This document shows positions 57,301 through 64,000 of a DNA stretch of 64,000 bases, in pieces. Below the pieces are notes generated by a model. That model was not told the DNA's origin. It was given only the letters and a program-made list of their open reading frames with translations, and did no database searches. Numbering within the stretch: position 1 is the first letter of the stretch; each line of letters starts with the position of its first letter. The translations under genes were made by a program, and so were the position numbers. Origin of the DNA: Parietichytrium sp. I65-24A (Eukaryota > Sar > Bigyra > Thraustochytrida > Thraustochytriidae); contig BLSF01000069.1 in NCBI GenBank assembly GCA_012862575.1, positions 62,001-126,000 of the forward strand, written 5' to 3'.

Positions 57301-58975
57301 GGTAGAGCTCGCCATTGTCGGAGCCTGCAACGATATTCTTCCCGAGAAAGCTGATGCTCATGAAGCTCTTGTTCTTGTCTTGCCCTCTAAGCTCGGCGTC
57401 TTTCTCCACTACGGATCGCATTCGCTTTGCGCTGCTGCTGGCGTCCGTCATAAAGCGCGTTTTGTAGGTGTCAATTTCTCGAAATGACATGAACTTGATG
57501 AAGTGCGCACCGCAAACTGCGAGAAGATCCTCGTCGGCAGCCCACCGTAAACCATGAATCTTCTCCGCACTAATGTAAACTGGCTCAGCGACACGCTCTT
57601 GCATGGCCCAGTCCCAGACGTCGATGAATGTACTCTTTGTCAAGTCCGTGACTGCAAGATTAGTCCGGTTTGTCTCTTCGCGATTCGTTGCAACTGCAAG
57701 CAAGTCTCCGTTGTGGTTGAATGACAAGCTCAGAGATCCGGGGAAAGACTGCAGAATGACACTCGTTTGCGGTCGTCCGGTTTCGCCTCCTATTTGCTCC
57801 GCGTTCCATTTCCACACATGCACCTCACCCAAGGAGTCAGCAGACGCGATAACATTTCCGCGTGGGTGCACATCGATTGCCACAACCGGAGCACGGTGTC
57901 CGGAATAAACGACTTGCTTGTGTTTTAGCTCTGACTTTACACCACGTACGAGGACGCAGCTTCCAGCAGGGTAAACGATTCTTTCGCGCTTCATATCGAG
58001 ATACTTCACGGTGTTGTGGGTCTTCTGCCCGGCAAAGCCATACACCCACTCCACTTCCAGCTGTCCATCAAAGCTAGACGAGGACGCTTCGCTGTCAGCA
58101 GCCGACTGAGAATTGAGCATCTCATAGGCTGCTTTGGAGTGAGCAATGGCGTCCTTTCGAGCAAGCCGATGCTCAAAGTGACCCTCCAAATCCGTACCTT
58201 CCATCGCAGAGATAGGAGCCATGCTCAAGTCTCCTTCCGATGAGTCGAAGCCGTGCTTTTGCTCAAGGCCAAAAGGGTAGGTTTCGGAATGCTGTATTGG
58301 AGCAAAGCTCCCGGCTAACGGATTGCCCGACTCTGCTTCAATCTTTCTCTCGTTCAAGTTATCGGACGCAGCGCTGGCGTAGACAGCCAGGTTGTCAATA
58401 AAGCCCATCACTTCGCGATTGCCTCTTGCCCACGAGACAAACTCCATATACGAGAGCGAGCGATTCGCGTCCCGGTCATACACCCTAATTGCCTGGTCGG
58501 CGATCTGTTCAAAAAGGCTATCGTTATCCAGCTCTTTTTGAACACTGCTGTTCGAGGGATCCATTTCGAGGAGCTTGAAAGTTCCAAGGACAGTGGATCT
58601 GACCATCAGCACGAGCTCATGCCGGCTCAGGCACCCGTTTAGATTAAAGTCGTAGAGCTCAAAGCAAAATTGTGTCTTAGTAGAGAAATCCTCGTTGCTG
58701 AGGATCATGACACCTGCTAAAAACTCCAAACAATTGACACGGCCATTGCGGGTCGAGTCCAGCACCTCAAACAGATTGTGTATGTCAGCTTCCAACACCA
58801 CCGGCATTTTGGCGCACACCCACGAACAGAACTGCGATTCCACCATCACAAATGTCCCAATCTTCTTCAGCGACTCCAGCAGCTCCTTCACCTCGCCCAG
58901 AGGCCACATTGCGAATGGAAATGCGCTTCTTCGAAGGTGAGCCCCCTCCAACGCTCGCGAGCTGATGGCCCCCAT
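51335..58975 (-). CDS. Giant EF-hand/HELP/WD40 protein, EML-like
   Basis: Intronless frame of 2546 residues from the ATG at 58975; codons further upstream in frame are not ATG. The N-terminus MGAISS fits an N-myristoylation pattern. Three EF-hands follow: DSTRNGRVNCLE (about 73), DFNLNGCLSRHE (about 110) and DRDANRSLSYME (about 170). Then come three HELP-plus-WD40 modules whose HELP motifs begin near 308 (VEWVYGFAGQKTHNT), 1135 (LDSILGLGASGRN) and 1908 (LLDWVYGHAAGTGAH). Each is followed by many WD repeats such as GHHKGAVWGVATHPFEPLFA and GHSSYVRNIDWS. This is the tandem-propeller layout of echinoderm microtubule-associated protein-like (EML) proteins; vertebrate EML5/6 also have three modules but no EF-hands. 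A calcium-responsive microtubule or axoneme role is the likely reading. Confidence 0.93.
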   Translation of the reverse strand: MGAISSRALEGAHLRRSAFPFAMWPLGEVKELLESLKKIGTFVMVESQFCSWVCAKMPVVLEADIHNLFEVLDSTRNGRVNCLEFLAGVMILSNEDFSTKTQFCFELYDFNLNGCLSRHELVLMVRSTVLGTFKLLEMDPSNSSVQKELDNDSLFEQIADQAIRVYDRDANRSLSYMEFVSWARGNREVMGFIDNLAVYASAASDNLNERKIEAESGNPLAGSFAPIQHSETYPFGLEQKHGFDSSEGDLSMAPISAMEGTDLEGHFEHRLARKDAIAHSKAAYEMLNSQSAADSEASSSSFDGQLEVEWVYGFAGQKTHNTVKYLDMKRERIVYPAGSCVLVRGVKSELKHKQVVYSGHRAPVVAIDVHPRGNVIASADSLGEVHVWKWNAEQIGGETGRPQTSVILQSFPGSLSLSFNHNGDLLAVATNREETNRTNLAVTDLTKSTFIDVWDWAMQERVAEPVYISAEKIHGLRWAADEDLLAVCGAHFIKFMSFREIDTYKTRFMTDASSSAKRMRSVVEKDAELRGQDKNKSFMSISFLGKNIVAGSDNGELYLFNRANFSLEEVIRAHPEKHSVRCLAEWSRGLVSGGEDGELRLWDMGLHPLVSVRPPKSQREKFDNERKRLGERTNEISLVSPTDPLLFAENRICSLSVIHNTRSKIALVGMSCGSIFEINLDERTSSVFRTKIVIVEGHFGGSPSSFASHPSVGNLFATCSEHDSTLRLWNCVTHQQIAATSLQAPGTSVCFSSSGNYLAVGLSNGKVNVWKVDSKSCSLGSMVSILSPELSDESRISEKRKIVAVRFSPDGNYLAVGCVSGATYLFKVRRVSQTVEKSFSCLKALKSIEVNDKFGSQPLHVALDWSSDSVWLKVTLCAATPCSDGKIDSRQYVWDIASGGNQSEEGSSLVIRYENWATNSFPQEWAIAGLSRQVKDTAQCFDHAAGLLAIGGRNGALHVTKFPCVTPLPSSQLKNFNIEGTRGPLGIVAFLSQPDKLLSASVSKHDGHFIQWRVARDEAAEGTQSNLNADSKDALHGGAQPSAADDAMYDSEVEEEILYLTSSALTATASNPTALSPGHLAKPAWENFDPSVGDESIPHWHKQYTAPTKACRQHRQVVQEVLGFPDAKRDVDFKLDSILGLGASGRNPQPCAKYTIDHQVAYPSAGVVVLSKLSEIANNRPQQRFFQRHNGPVETLAVSSMRIYAASATASSVLIWECSTLNIVASIDLPWRDGVGWLSFSPDDELLCVVGKDLNQTLAVYDWRKERLKGMSPGGGKPVLDICWISNRDFVCVGVRHVTFWRCNIADEGPLESHRGILAGAGVPGGSASLSKQTFTSVCLIDANSGIVATGTLTGAVQLWKSSSRSIIGELVSSESKHAAFAICPLAYGESSFFVGHKDGVVEFYGLSEEGLSKNKTGSIWDSEFKESFYDKPTKLCDLRSSIRFLDTVTKSFATNGDNFSFRSESREAGSNSYILITLRDGQVKEIQYNHANKETSKPYVLCQGHHKGAVWGVATHPFEPLFASVGEDMTLRLWDMVLMRQAGKVDLLAKPKSIAFKPLQSVNSAPSSSGSGEIIAQIAVGLASGQVHIYNVMPSIDQASDETYNVVPSGNVLMEPTDWVQVVKFSSKGTHLAVGSHDGGIYIYDASSYAFIRKLSGHSSYVRNIDWSIPDDEGVQYLQSTSGANELLFWNPISGVDIKSSKTTRDFEWATWSCLLGWPIAGVDNADEATCCSRSFGGLNLAVGKNDGSVVLYPYPCPTDSYKMLKRSRVHGSMITSILFASHDRYMVTSSTDGSICVWSAEHMEDISRARLTWMSKSKQDQEQLLSKQGSKRFEKQEPGTDESNKGGLPDLIATCDPKPNSSSAYPIVPWDIDRESWVRLLSSQEVAEWKNHKALTEANSKGGQKALLDWVYGHAAGTGAHYVGGRDDILFTAGNVAIVQKPVRDGRVAKQCFFAEHSSMITSVAVSLDGRTVGTGDASGRVHIWDVNTVVSRCNISLTGAIKSITFSIGGKYFGVADASGVFYMFYTASGKQLASSADEAPAASISGLLVLPRSELSETTDIDIVTVGADCIKLWTFDPVRSRLTSKTAKACENAKVTDVVEYASGLVTGDSSGSVVLWHKDSLEKRRVLLKSDIRPNRIQGCPAGDAGPIIMMCVTRTNVLLCLYGNGAVVAIDARFNVLLSSSFVVSKTADFICPDQLTGGDKLLVSFENGAIEEYSEISGKLQAVQCGHWTGARTEPEVTTLPSNSGRLVHTVFEKDLQNFAITAGNNGLVQLWGLDDHKLVHTAQMNDSATACCVSPSNHHVAIGTKGGSLIVFSEFLRREILQVPISFQQTGDHFRDGVRCLAYSPDGSLLALGGDDSQIRIYETRNYALVGVVKRAHNGPVTSIDWSCDRFYLRANSCLDAVPVADLLQLVPRANSNEYTLNFVPQSNSDESDTSKGRSTKDLYNEKIVWATSSCPLAEYTVNVWEGQKKWPVSACRIGASGKVATVSSEGRFYFTSGKELTSVLHAGAAKVQATRDQSLLLSGGIYDGVMFQFKLP

Positions 58976-60152
58976 CGCTCCCTTTCTGGCGCCCAAATCC
59001 CGCTTCCGCACCCGCTATGCACTGCGCAAATTAGACAGCACTGCAATACCGCTCTCCACCGCAGCCAACCTATCCGGGCCAGTACTCACCGCGTACCCTT
59101 GCGACTATCGCCGCTACGCTTGAGGTGCGCGCTGCTACAAGTTTCCAGTGCAGTCCTCCGCGGACTTGCCTTTTGACTCTTTGTCAACCTATTTCAATTG
59201 ATAATGTTGATAAAGAAGAATGGATTAACTGACTGATTGAACTGATTGATTGATTGATGATAGATACGTGGATTGACAGACAAGTCAAGTTGTTGCGAGC
59301 AATGATGAGCAATGGCTGCCTGCGAGAGGAAAGAAAGAAAGAAAGAAGTAAGTAAGCGCCACAGACAGAGTAGACAGAGAGCTCTTTCTTTTCTCGTTCC
59401 GTTCGACTTTGCAATTCCGAGTCACAGTTGAAGCTTCGCCCATCGTCAATTTTCAGTCGCGAGTTTACTGTTCATTTCATTTTCAACTTCGCAGTTGGCG
59501 CATCAATTCACTGTGAAATGATTGTCATGAGTGAATGAATTGAATGAATTCGCCAAAGTCGGCTGCGAACTAACAGAACTAACTTCATTTTCTCAACTCC
59601 ATAACAACTCCTCTCGAACGCTCGAACGGATGGGCTCGCCTAGGAGTTGATACTGGGCAGCTAGGCCTCTCGAAAAACGTTAAAACCGAGCATCGCAAAG
59701 CATACTGCGCATCGCCAAGCGCTCGCATCGCCGAGCACGAGAGAACATCGCAAAACACTAGCGCACCGCAAATCACGGTTTACATCGCCAAGCGGATAGT
59801 ACTGTCCATTATTACTCCTTAGGCTACGCACGCAGGTTTACTCATAACCGCTAGGTGATCCATAGTCGGTAAGCAATCGTTACCAATGTATTATGACCTA
59901 GTCCTAAGGAAGCCGATAGGTGTAGTAGTATGGGAGGATAGAAATAATTCCTATTAGTATTTTCTACTTCCCCCCAAACTCCCAAAACCCAAGGCATCTA
60001 TCTACCCTAATCCATAAGGTATACTAGCCAGAGAGCCCCCACGCGAGGACCCCACAATTGTGCATCGCCAAAAGGCATCGCAGAACGCACAAGGTGTGTG
60101 CTGGTAGTGGTCGACTATAGCGTGCCTGTGGCAGGAGTCTTGAGGGGGCAAG
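58976..60152. other. Divergent spacer between the EML-like gene and riboflavin synthase
   Basis: About 1.2 kb between two start codons pointing away from each other, so it should contain both promoters. It includes a tgat/gatt-rich patch (59215-59275), aagaaag repeats (59330-59350) and a scattered catcgccaa-like motif at about 59690-59795 and again at 60063-60085. No gene was recognised. Confidence 0.5.
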
Positions 60153-61056
60153 ATGTTCACGGGAATAGTGGAAGAGGTGGGCACGGTGGTGTCTATGCAA
60201 GAGGAGGACGGGTTGACTCTTTGGGATGGGTACGTGATATGAGATATGAGATATGAGATATGTGAAATGTGAAATGTGGGAAAATGGCGGATTGTATGTG
60301 TTGGAAAGCGGGCGGAGAGGTTCAAGAATTTGTGTGTTTCTAATTAGGTTTTGGCGAGACTGTGACTGATGTGCGTGCGTGTGATGTTGGGATGCTCTGC
60401 GATCGGGGTGAAACCTGGGTAGCTCCGTCGGGAAAGGGTTCACATTGGTGGTCGAGTGCACTGTGTGCCTGGTGGATTGCTACCTTGGCGCGAGCATTGC
60501 TGTGAACGGAACATGCCTGACGGCGACCAAGTTTGACGAAAAGTCTGTGACGTTCGGGGTTGCCCCAGAAACCTTGCGGAAGACGAACTTGACGGTGCTG
60601 AAATCTGGGGACAAGGTGAACATGGAACGCGCCGCCAAGATGGGGGATAGAAACAGCGGACACTACGTTCAAGGGCACGTGGACGGCACTGGCGAGATCC
60701 TGTCCAAGACCCCAGAAGGCGAGTCGCTGTGGATCAAGATCAAGCTGAGTCCAGAGTTGCTGGATTTCATCGTGGTGAAAGGGTTTGTGGCAGTCGACGG
60801 CACCAGTCTCACGATTTGCGAAGTGAATCGCGAGGAGGGGTGGTTCACATTCATGCTGGTTCAATACACGCAAACCAAGGTAATTATTCCGCACAAGCCG
60901 GTTGGTGGCTTGGTCAACATCGAGCTTGATGTGATGGGCAAATTCGTAGCACAGTCCATGAAAGGATTGACAGACAGACTGGCGCAAGTCGAGAATGACA
61001 TGAATGCAAAGTTGGAGAAGATCTTGGACCGTTTGGACAAACTTGAGTCCAAGTAG
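60153..61056 (+). CDS. RIB5: Riboflavin synthase
   Basis: Final enzyme of riboflavin biosynthesis: it dismutates two 6,7-dimethyl-8-ribityllumazine molecules into riboflavin and a ribityl-aminouracil. Exon 1 is 60153-60229, encoding the hallmark MFTGIVEEVGTVV start; exon 2 is 60423-61056; the 193-bp intron splits a Gly codon and the join reads LTLWDG-SVGKGF. The product is 236 residues. The first lumazine-binding barrel has SIAVNGTCLTATKF; the second begins GHYVQGHVDGTGEI and has VAVDGTSLT. The end (about 205-236) is a charged, heptad-like helix suited to the trimer contact seen in this family. No plastid or mitochondrial targeting extension precedes MFTGIV, so the enzyme is probably cytosolic. 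The symbol follows yeast usage. Confidence 0.96.
60238..60278. repeat. Short tandem repeat in the riboflavin synthase intron
   Basis: About four copies of an eight-base gatatgag-type unit, followed by two tgtgaaa units, lie just inside the donor end of the intron. They are likely neutral. Confidence 0.85.
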
Positions 61057-61277
61057 CGAGAGGGAACCAGAAGAGGCGATAGAATGTCCGAAATATTGAA
61101 CGGGCTCTCCCATACCCACCACCGGGGGCACACGGAGTTGGAATGCGTCCGGTGGAGACAGCTGTGAGTGTGAGTGTGAGCGCAGTTCCTCTTCATATAT
61201 AAAACTCATAAGATGAAAAAGGTAGAAGGAAGAAAGGTGTTTGTTATCTTGTTGTTCAGTTGGGGCACGTCGGTTTT

Positions 61278-62789
61278 CTAAACGAAATAGCTGGTGCGGA
61301 GTTTGAGCTCCTTCTTAGCGGGTTTGCTAGGGGATCTATCCTGAAGGGCCTGCTGAGCCTTGACCCTCCTGCCAATAGCTTGAGCCTTCATCTCGTCAGA
61401 CTCGATAGAGCGAAACGCCTCGGCATTAAAGTCTTGCTCCACACCATTCATCTTCGTGATGGAGATTTTGGCGTTCCTCTTGGAGGCGACTTGCTGGTCC
61501 AAGGTCTCGCGGAGCTGCTCGGCCCTCCTTCGCCTTGCTTCACTCTCTTGAGCATCCTTTTCCCGCTGCTTTTCCGCTGCAAGTTTAGCCTGACGAGCAG
61601 CCTCCATGTACGCTTCTCGCTCTTCACGAGCAAGCGCTTCGCGGTGAGCAATCTGAGAGGACAGGCTCTTGTGAATTTCCTTCATCTCGGCCGCCTTTGC
61701 CGCTTTCTTTTCCTCTGCCTTGCGATTGTCGTCGATGGTCTTTTGCCTCATATACCTTTCGGCCTTTTCCTCGTCCTCACGAACTTTAGCGTCCCGTTCT
61801 GCTGTGGCAGCGGCATACATCTCCTGGTTTCTGTTGCTCCTCTCACGGAGCTTCCTCAGGTTGCTTCTCCGCATCTCTTCCTCGCGCTCAAGTTTCTTTG
61901 CGTATTCTTCGTTGCGGCGCTTGTCTTCCTCCCACTCGAGCTTTCGCTGTTCATCCCTGATTTTGCGCTGCTCCGTGTTAGCCTGTCGCACCTGGTTCAT
62001 CATCTCCTGCTGGTCACGAACCTTCTCTTTCTTGCGCCTCTGCTCATCTTGTAGTGACTTTTTGATTCGAGCAAGCTCCTCGTCGTCCTGGCGCTGCAAC
62101 CGCGCCTTCTGCCTCTCCTGAGCGGCTTTGATCGCCTTGATGTTTGCCTCGCGCTCTTCTTTCTCGAGCTGGAATCTCTTGTCGCTGTCAGCCTTTTTGC
62201 GTCGGACTTCGTCTTGGTACTCAAGCGACTTTTTCAGCAGCTCCTGGCCGTAGGCCTCCTCTTCTTTCCGCTCCCGGTCGCGCCTTTCGCGAAGGGCTTC
62301 CACTTGCTCGTCCAAGGTCTTCTTCACTAGCCGCTTCTCCTGCAGCTCCCTCGTTCTCTTCTGTTGCTGCTCCACCTGGTACGAGAATCGGTCCGCTTCC
62401 ATGAGCACGAGGTAGTCATCGTTGGGGAGGTTGGAGGTCTTGGCCGATGCGAGGTCCCGCGTCTTGGAGACTGCACGCTTGGAGGCGTCGGCTGCCTGTG
62501 GCCGCGCGTTCTTGTCAACGAACGCGAACGACGCTTCTCGCACGGCGTTCTCCAGCTCGCGCAAGTGCGACTCGGCGATCTTGACTCGTGAGCATTTGCG
62601 GGCCATCGCGTGCACCATGTCAGAGATCTGGCCACGGAACTCGTCGCGGCCGCCGGGAGAGACCCCGGCTGGGGTGTATGCTTGGACCAGTTTGTCCTCC
62701 ACGTCGCGCAAGAGCTTCTCGCGCTCGGCCATTCCGCTGCCATCCTTGCTGGCGGCAAGCAATGCTTCCAGCCGCTCTGTTCGGGCCAT
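61278..62789 (-). CDS. Coiled-coil protein, TPH/CFAP-like
   Basis: Intronless, 503 residues from the ATG at 62789 (MARTERLEALLAAS); the frame extends six codons further but begins with GTG. After an N-terminal region of about 130 residues, nearly the whole protein is a charged helix rich in Arg, Glu, Lys, Gln and Ala with no helix breakers (about 145-430), for example RNEEYAKKLEREEEMRRSNL and KAERYMRQKTIDD. This style is typical of trichohyalin/plectin-homology proteins such as MNS1, trichoplein and other cilia- and flagella-associated factors. The last 70 residues are less helical and basic (SPSKPAKKELKLRTSYFV). Assignment to a named family is by composition only. Its stop lies about 220 bp from that of riboflavin synthase, in convergent orientation. 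Confidence 0.82.
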   Translation of the reverse strand: MARTERLEALLAASKDGSGMAEREKLLRDVEDKLVQAYTPAGVSPGGRDEFRGQISDMVHAMARKCSRVKIAESHLRELENAVREASFAFVDKNARPQAADASKRAVSKTRDLASAKTSNLPNDDYLVLMEADRFSYQVEQQQKRTRELQEKRLVKKTLDEQVEALRERRDRERKEEEAYGQELLKKSLEYQDEVRRKKADSDKRFQLEKEEREANIKAIKAAQERQKARLQRQDDEELARIKKSLQDEQRRKKEKVRDQQEMMNQVRQANTEQRKIRDEQRKLEWEEDKRRNEEYAKKLEREEEMRRSNLRKLRERSNRNQEMYAAATAERDAKVREDEEKAERYMRQKTIDDNRKAEEKKAAKAAEMKEIHKSLSSQIAHREALAREEREAYMEAARQAKLAAEKQREKDAQESEARRRRAEQLRETLDQQVASKRNAKISITKMNGVEQDFNAEAFRSIESDEMKAQAIGRRVKAQQALQDRSPSKPAKKELKLRTSYFV

Positions 62790-63875
62790 CTCGAACTGTG
62801 CTGCCACGCCTCAAAAGTTTCCCTGCTCAAGATTCCTCCTCCCGCTCCAATCGCCCGCGTCGTCAAGTACAAGGCAACAAGACAGCAAGGCAACAAGACA
62901 AAGTTTCTGCGTCTACTTTGTGCTGCGCGCTCAGTGCGGTGCGGTGCGACCTGCGACAGATTGCTTGCAAAGTGCAAAGTGCAAAGGAATCGAAAGGAAA
63001 GGAGAGCTTTCGTGTCGTGCCGGATACACGGATGCGGAAAGTATATAGTAGTTTTCTGGGACGTTGCGAAGCTGCAGAGCAAATAGAGTTAGTCTGGCTT
63101 GAAAGAATGTGCAACTTTTGCAGCTGCTATTGGCCTGCCGACTCTGAGCTGAGCTTGCATCTTGCATCTTGCCTCTTGCCTCTTGCATCTTGCATCTTGC
63201 CTCTTGGAGTAGATGAAACGTTGCTTGCATTTGCGAAATTTGGGCGCGGGCCGGTTGTGGCAATTGTATTGTTTCGAACAGAACTGTGAATTCTGAATTC
63301 GCTGTGAGTCGTTTACGAGTCGATTCCAACTCGGACTAACTCCAAACTTGACTTGACTTTGACTTTCTTTTCATTTTCACAAACCTGGAGGAAGGAGAGA
63401 AAAACTTTGAACGGATAAATAGAATGCTTCTCTGTTCTAGATCATTTCCTTGCTCGTTGTAACCAAATCTGACCAAACGCCATAGTATTGCTGACCTGAT
63501 GATTTCCAATTTAGTGTCGTACTAGTCGCGGCACTAACAGTACGGTGTAGGCATTGATCGAGTGACTGTTGTTTGTTGAGATCATGGTCATCATAAATGC
63601 GTCGAGACCAAACGTCTTTGAGTCGATCTGACACTGCGTCGAATCATTAGGTTGGAAAAAGGTCAATCACCAACTCAAGATCAAAAGAGACAATATAATA
63701 CTAGTACTAGGGTCTAAATCAAGGTGGAGAACGCGCAAGCATGAGGTGCAAGTAAACATCCGACTAAAATACCAGGTGACAGTGGATGGTGACGAAGAGG
63801 CGGGAATGCTCTCGGAAAAAGGCACTCATGCAAGAGCTTGGAGGGCGCGGGTTTCTGCGGATGTAAATGTTATAT
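62790..63875. other. Intergenic stretch right of the coiled-coil gene
   Basis: About 1.1 kb. It contains the promoter side of the coiled-coil gene, a heptamer array (separate entry) and the 3' flank of the gene entering from the right edge. No complete gene was found. Confidence 0.5.
63154..63206. repeat. Heptamer tandem array (ttgcatc/ttgcctc)
   Basis: About seven copies of a seven-base unit alternate between cttgcat and cttgcct, upstream of the coiled-coil gene. Confidence 0.9.
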
Positions 63876-64000
63876 TCATGATGAGTCAGTCGCGGCATCG
63901 TCTTGTGCAAGGCGGTCGAGAGCACCCTGATACTTTTCCACCTGCAGCGAGCTCAGCAAGGCCACCTTCTCGTCGGCAGAGAGGGACTCGTTGCTTCGCA
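63876..64000 (-). CDS. 3' end of a protein gene, cut by the window edge
   Basis: On the minus strand a frame enters from the right edge and ends at a TGA at 63878-63876. About 40 C-terminal residues are visible, reading RSNESLSADEKVALLSSL and then QVEKYQGALDRLAQDDAATDSS. The composition (amphipathic helix, acidic end) is protein-like and unlike the surrounding non-coding sequence. The family cannot be named from this fragment. Confidence 0.5.
   Translation of the reverse strand, partial: RSNESLSADEKVALLSSLQVEKYQGALDRLAQDDAATDSS

Overview
The window is nuclear DNA from a eukaryotic protist. Genes carry GT-AG introns (GTAAG donors, mostly 80-150 bp) or none, intergenic stretches are long and rich in short tandem repeats, and the proteins are eukaryotic (cohesin SMC1, PDR-type ABCG transporters, a giant EML-like protein). 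An EF-hand/HELP/WD40 protein and a basal-body-style coiled-coil protein suggest a flagellated cell. A stramenopile such as a thraustochytrid or relative would fit, but the lineage cannot be fixed from the sequence. No tRNA, rRNA, transposon, virus-like element or CRISPR array was recognised.

Layout. (1) 1.0-14.0 kb: five tandem minus-strand paralogues of an unrecognised membrane protein with seven predicted transmembrane helices. The positive-inside rule places the N-terminus outside, as in a GPCR. Four share one intron at an identical codon and phase; the fifth lacks it. This is the most novel-looking part of the window. (2) 15.7-21.8 kb, minus strand: SMC1 (two exons, split inside Walker B) and an amidohydrolase-2 family enzyme. 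(3) 21.8-27.0 kb: a gene-poor, repeat-rich stretch with one possible small membrane protein. (4) 27.0-46.9 kb, plus strand: three tandem full-length PDR/ABCG transporters with two shared intron positions. All three have a degenerate first nucleotide-binding domain (Walker A Lys to Val, Walker B Glu to Gln) and an intact second one. Between copies 2 and 3 lies an imperfect ~0.85-kb direct duplication joined by a single N. (5) 48.2-50.9 kb, plus: a Sel1-repeat protein with an N-terminal helical region. (6) 51.3-59.0 kb, minus: an intronless 2546-residue protein with three EF-hands and three HELP-WD40 modules. (7) 60.2-62.8 kb: riboflavin synthase (plus, two exons) convergent with a coiled-coil protein (minus). 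(8) The 3' end of one more minus-strand gene enters at the right edge.

Two clusters grew by local duplication: the membrane-protein array and the transporter array. The other genes are single-copy housekeeping or cytoskeletal genes with no evident shared pathway. Start codons were set at in-frame ATGs, supported where possible by paralogue alignment; exon joins were checked by reading frame and paralogue comparison, not by transcript data.
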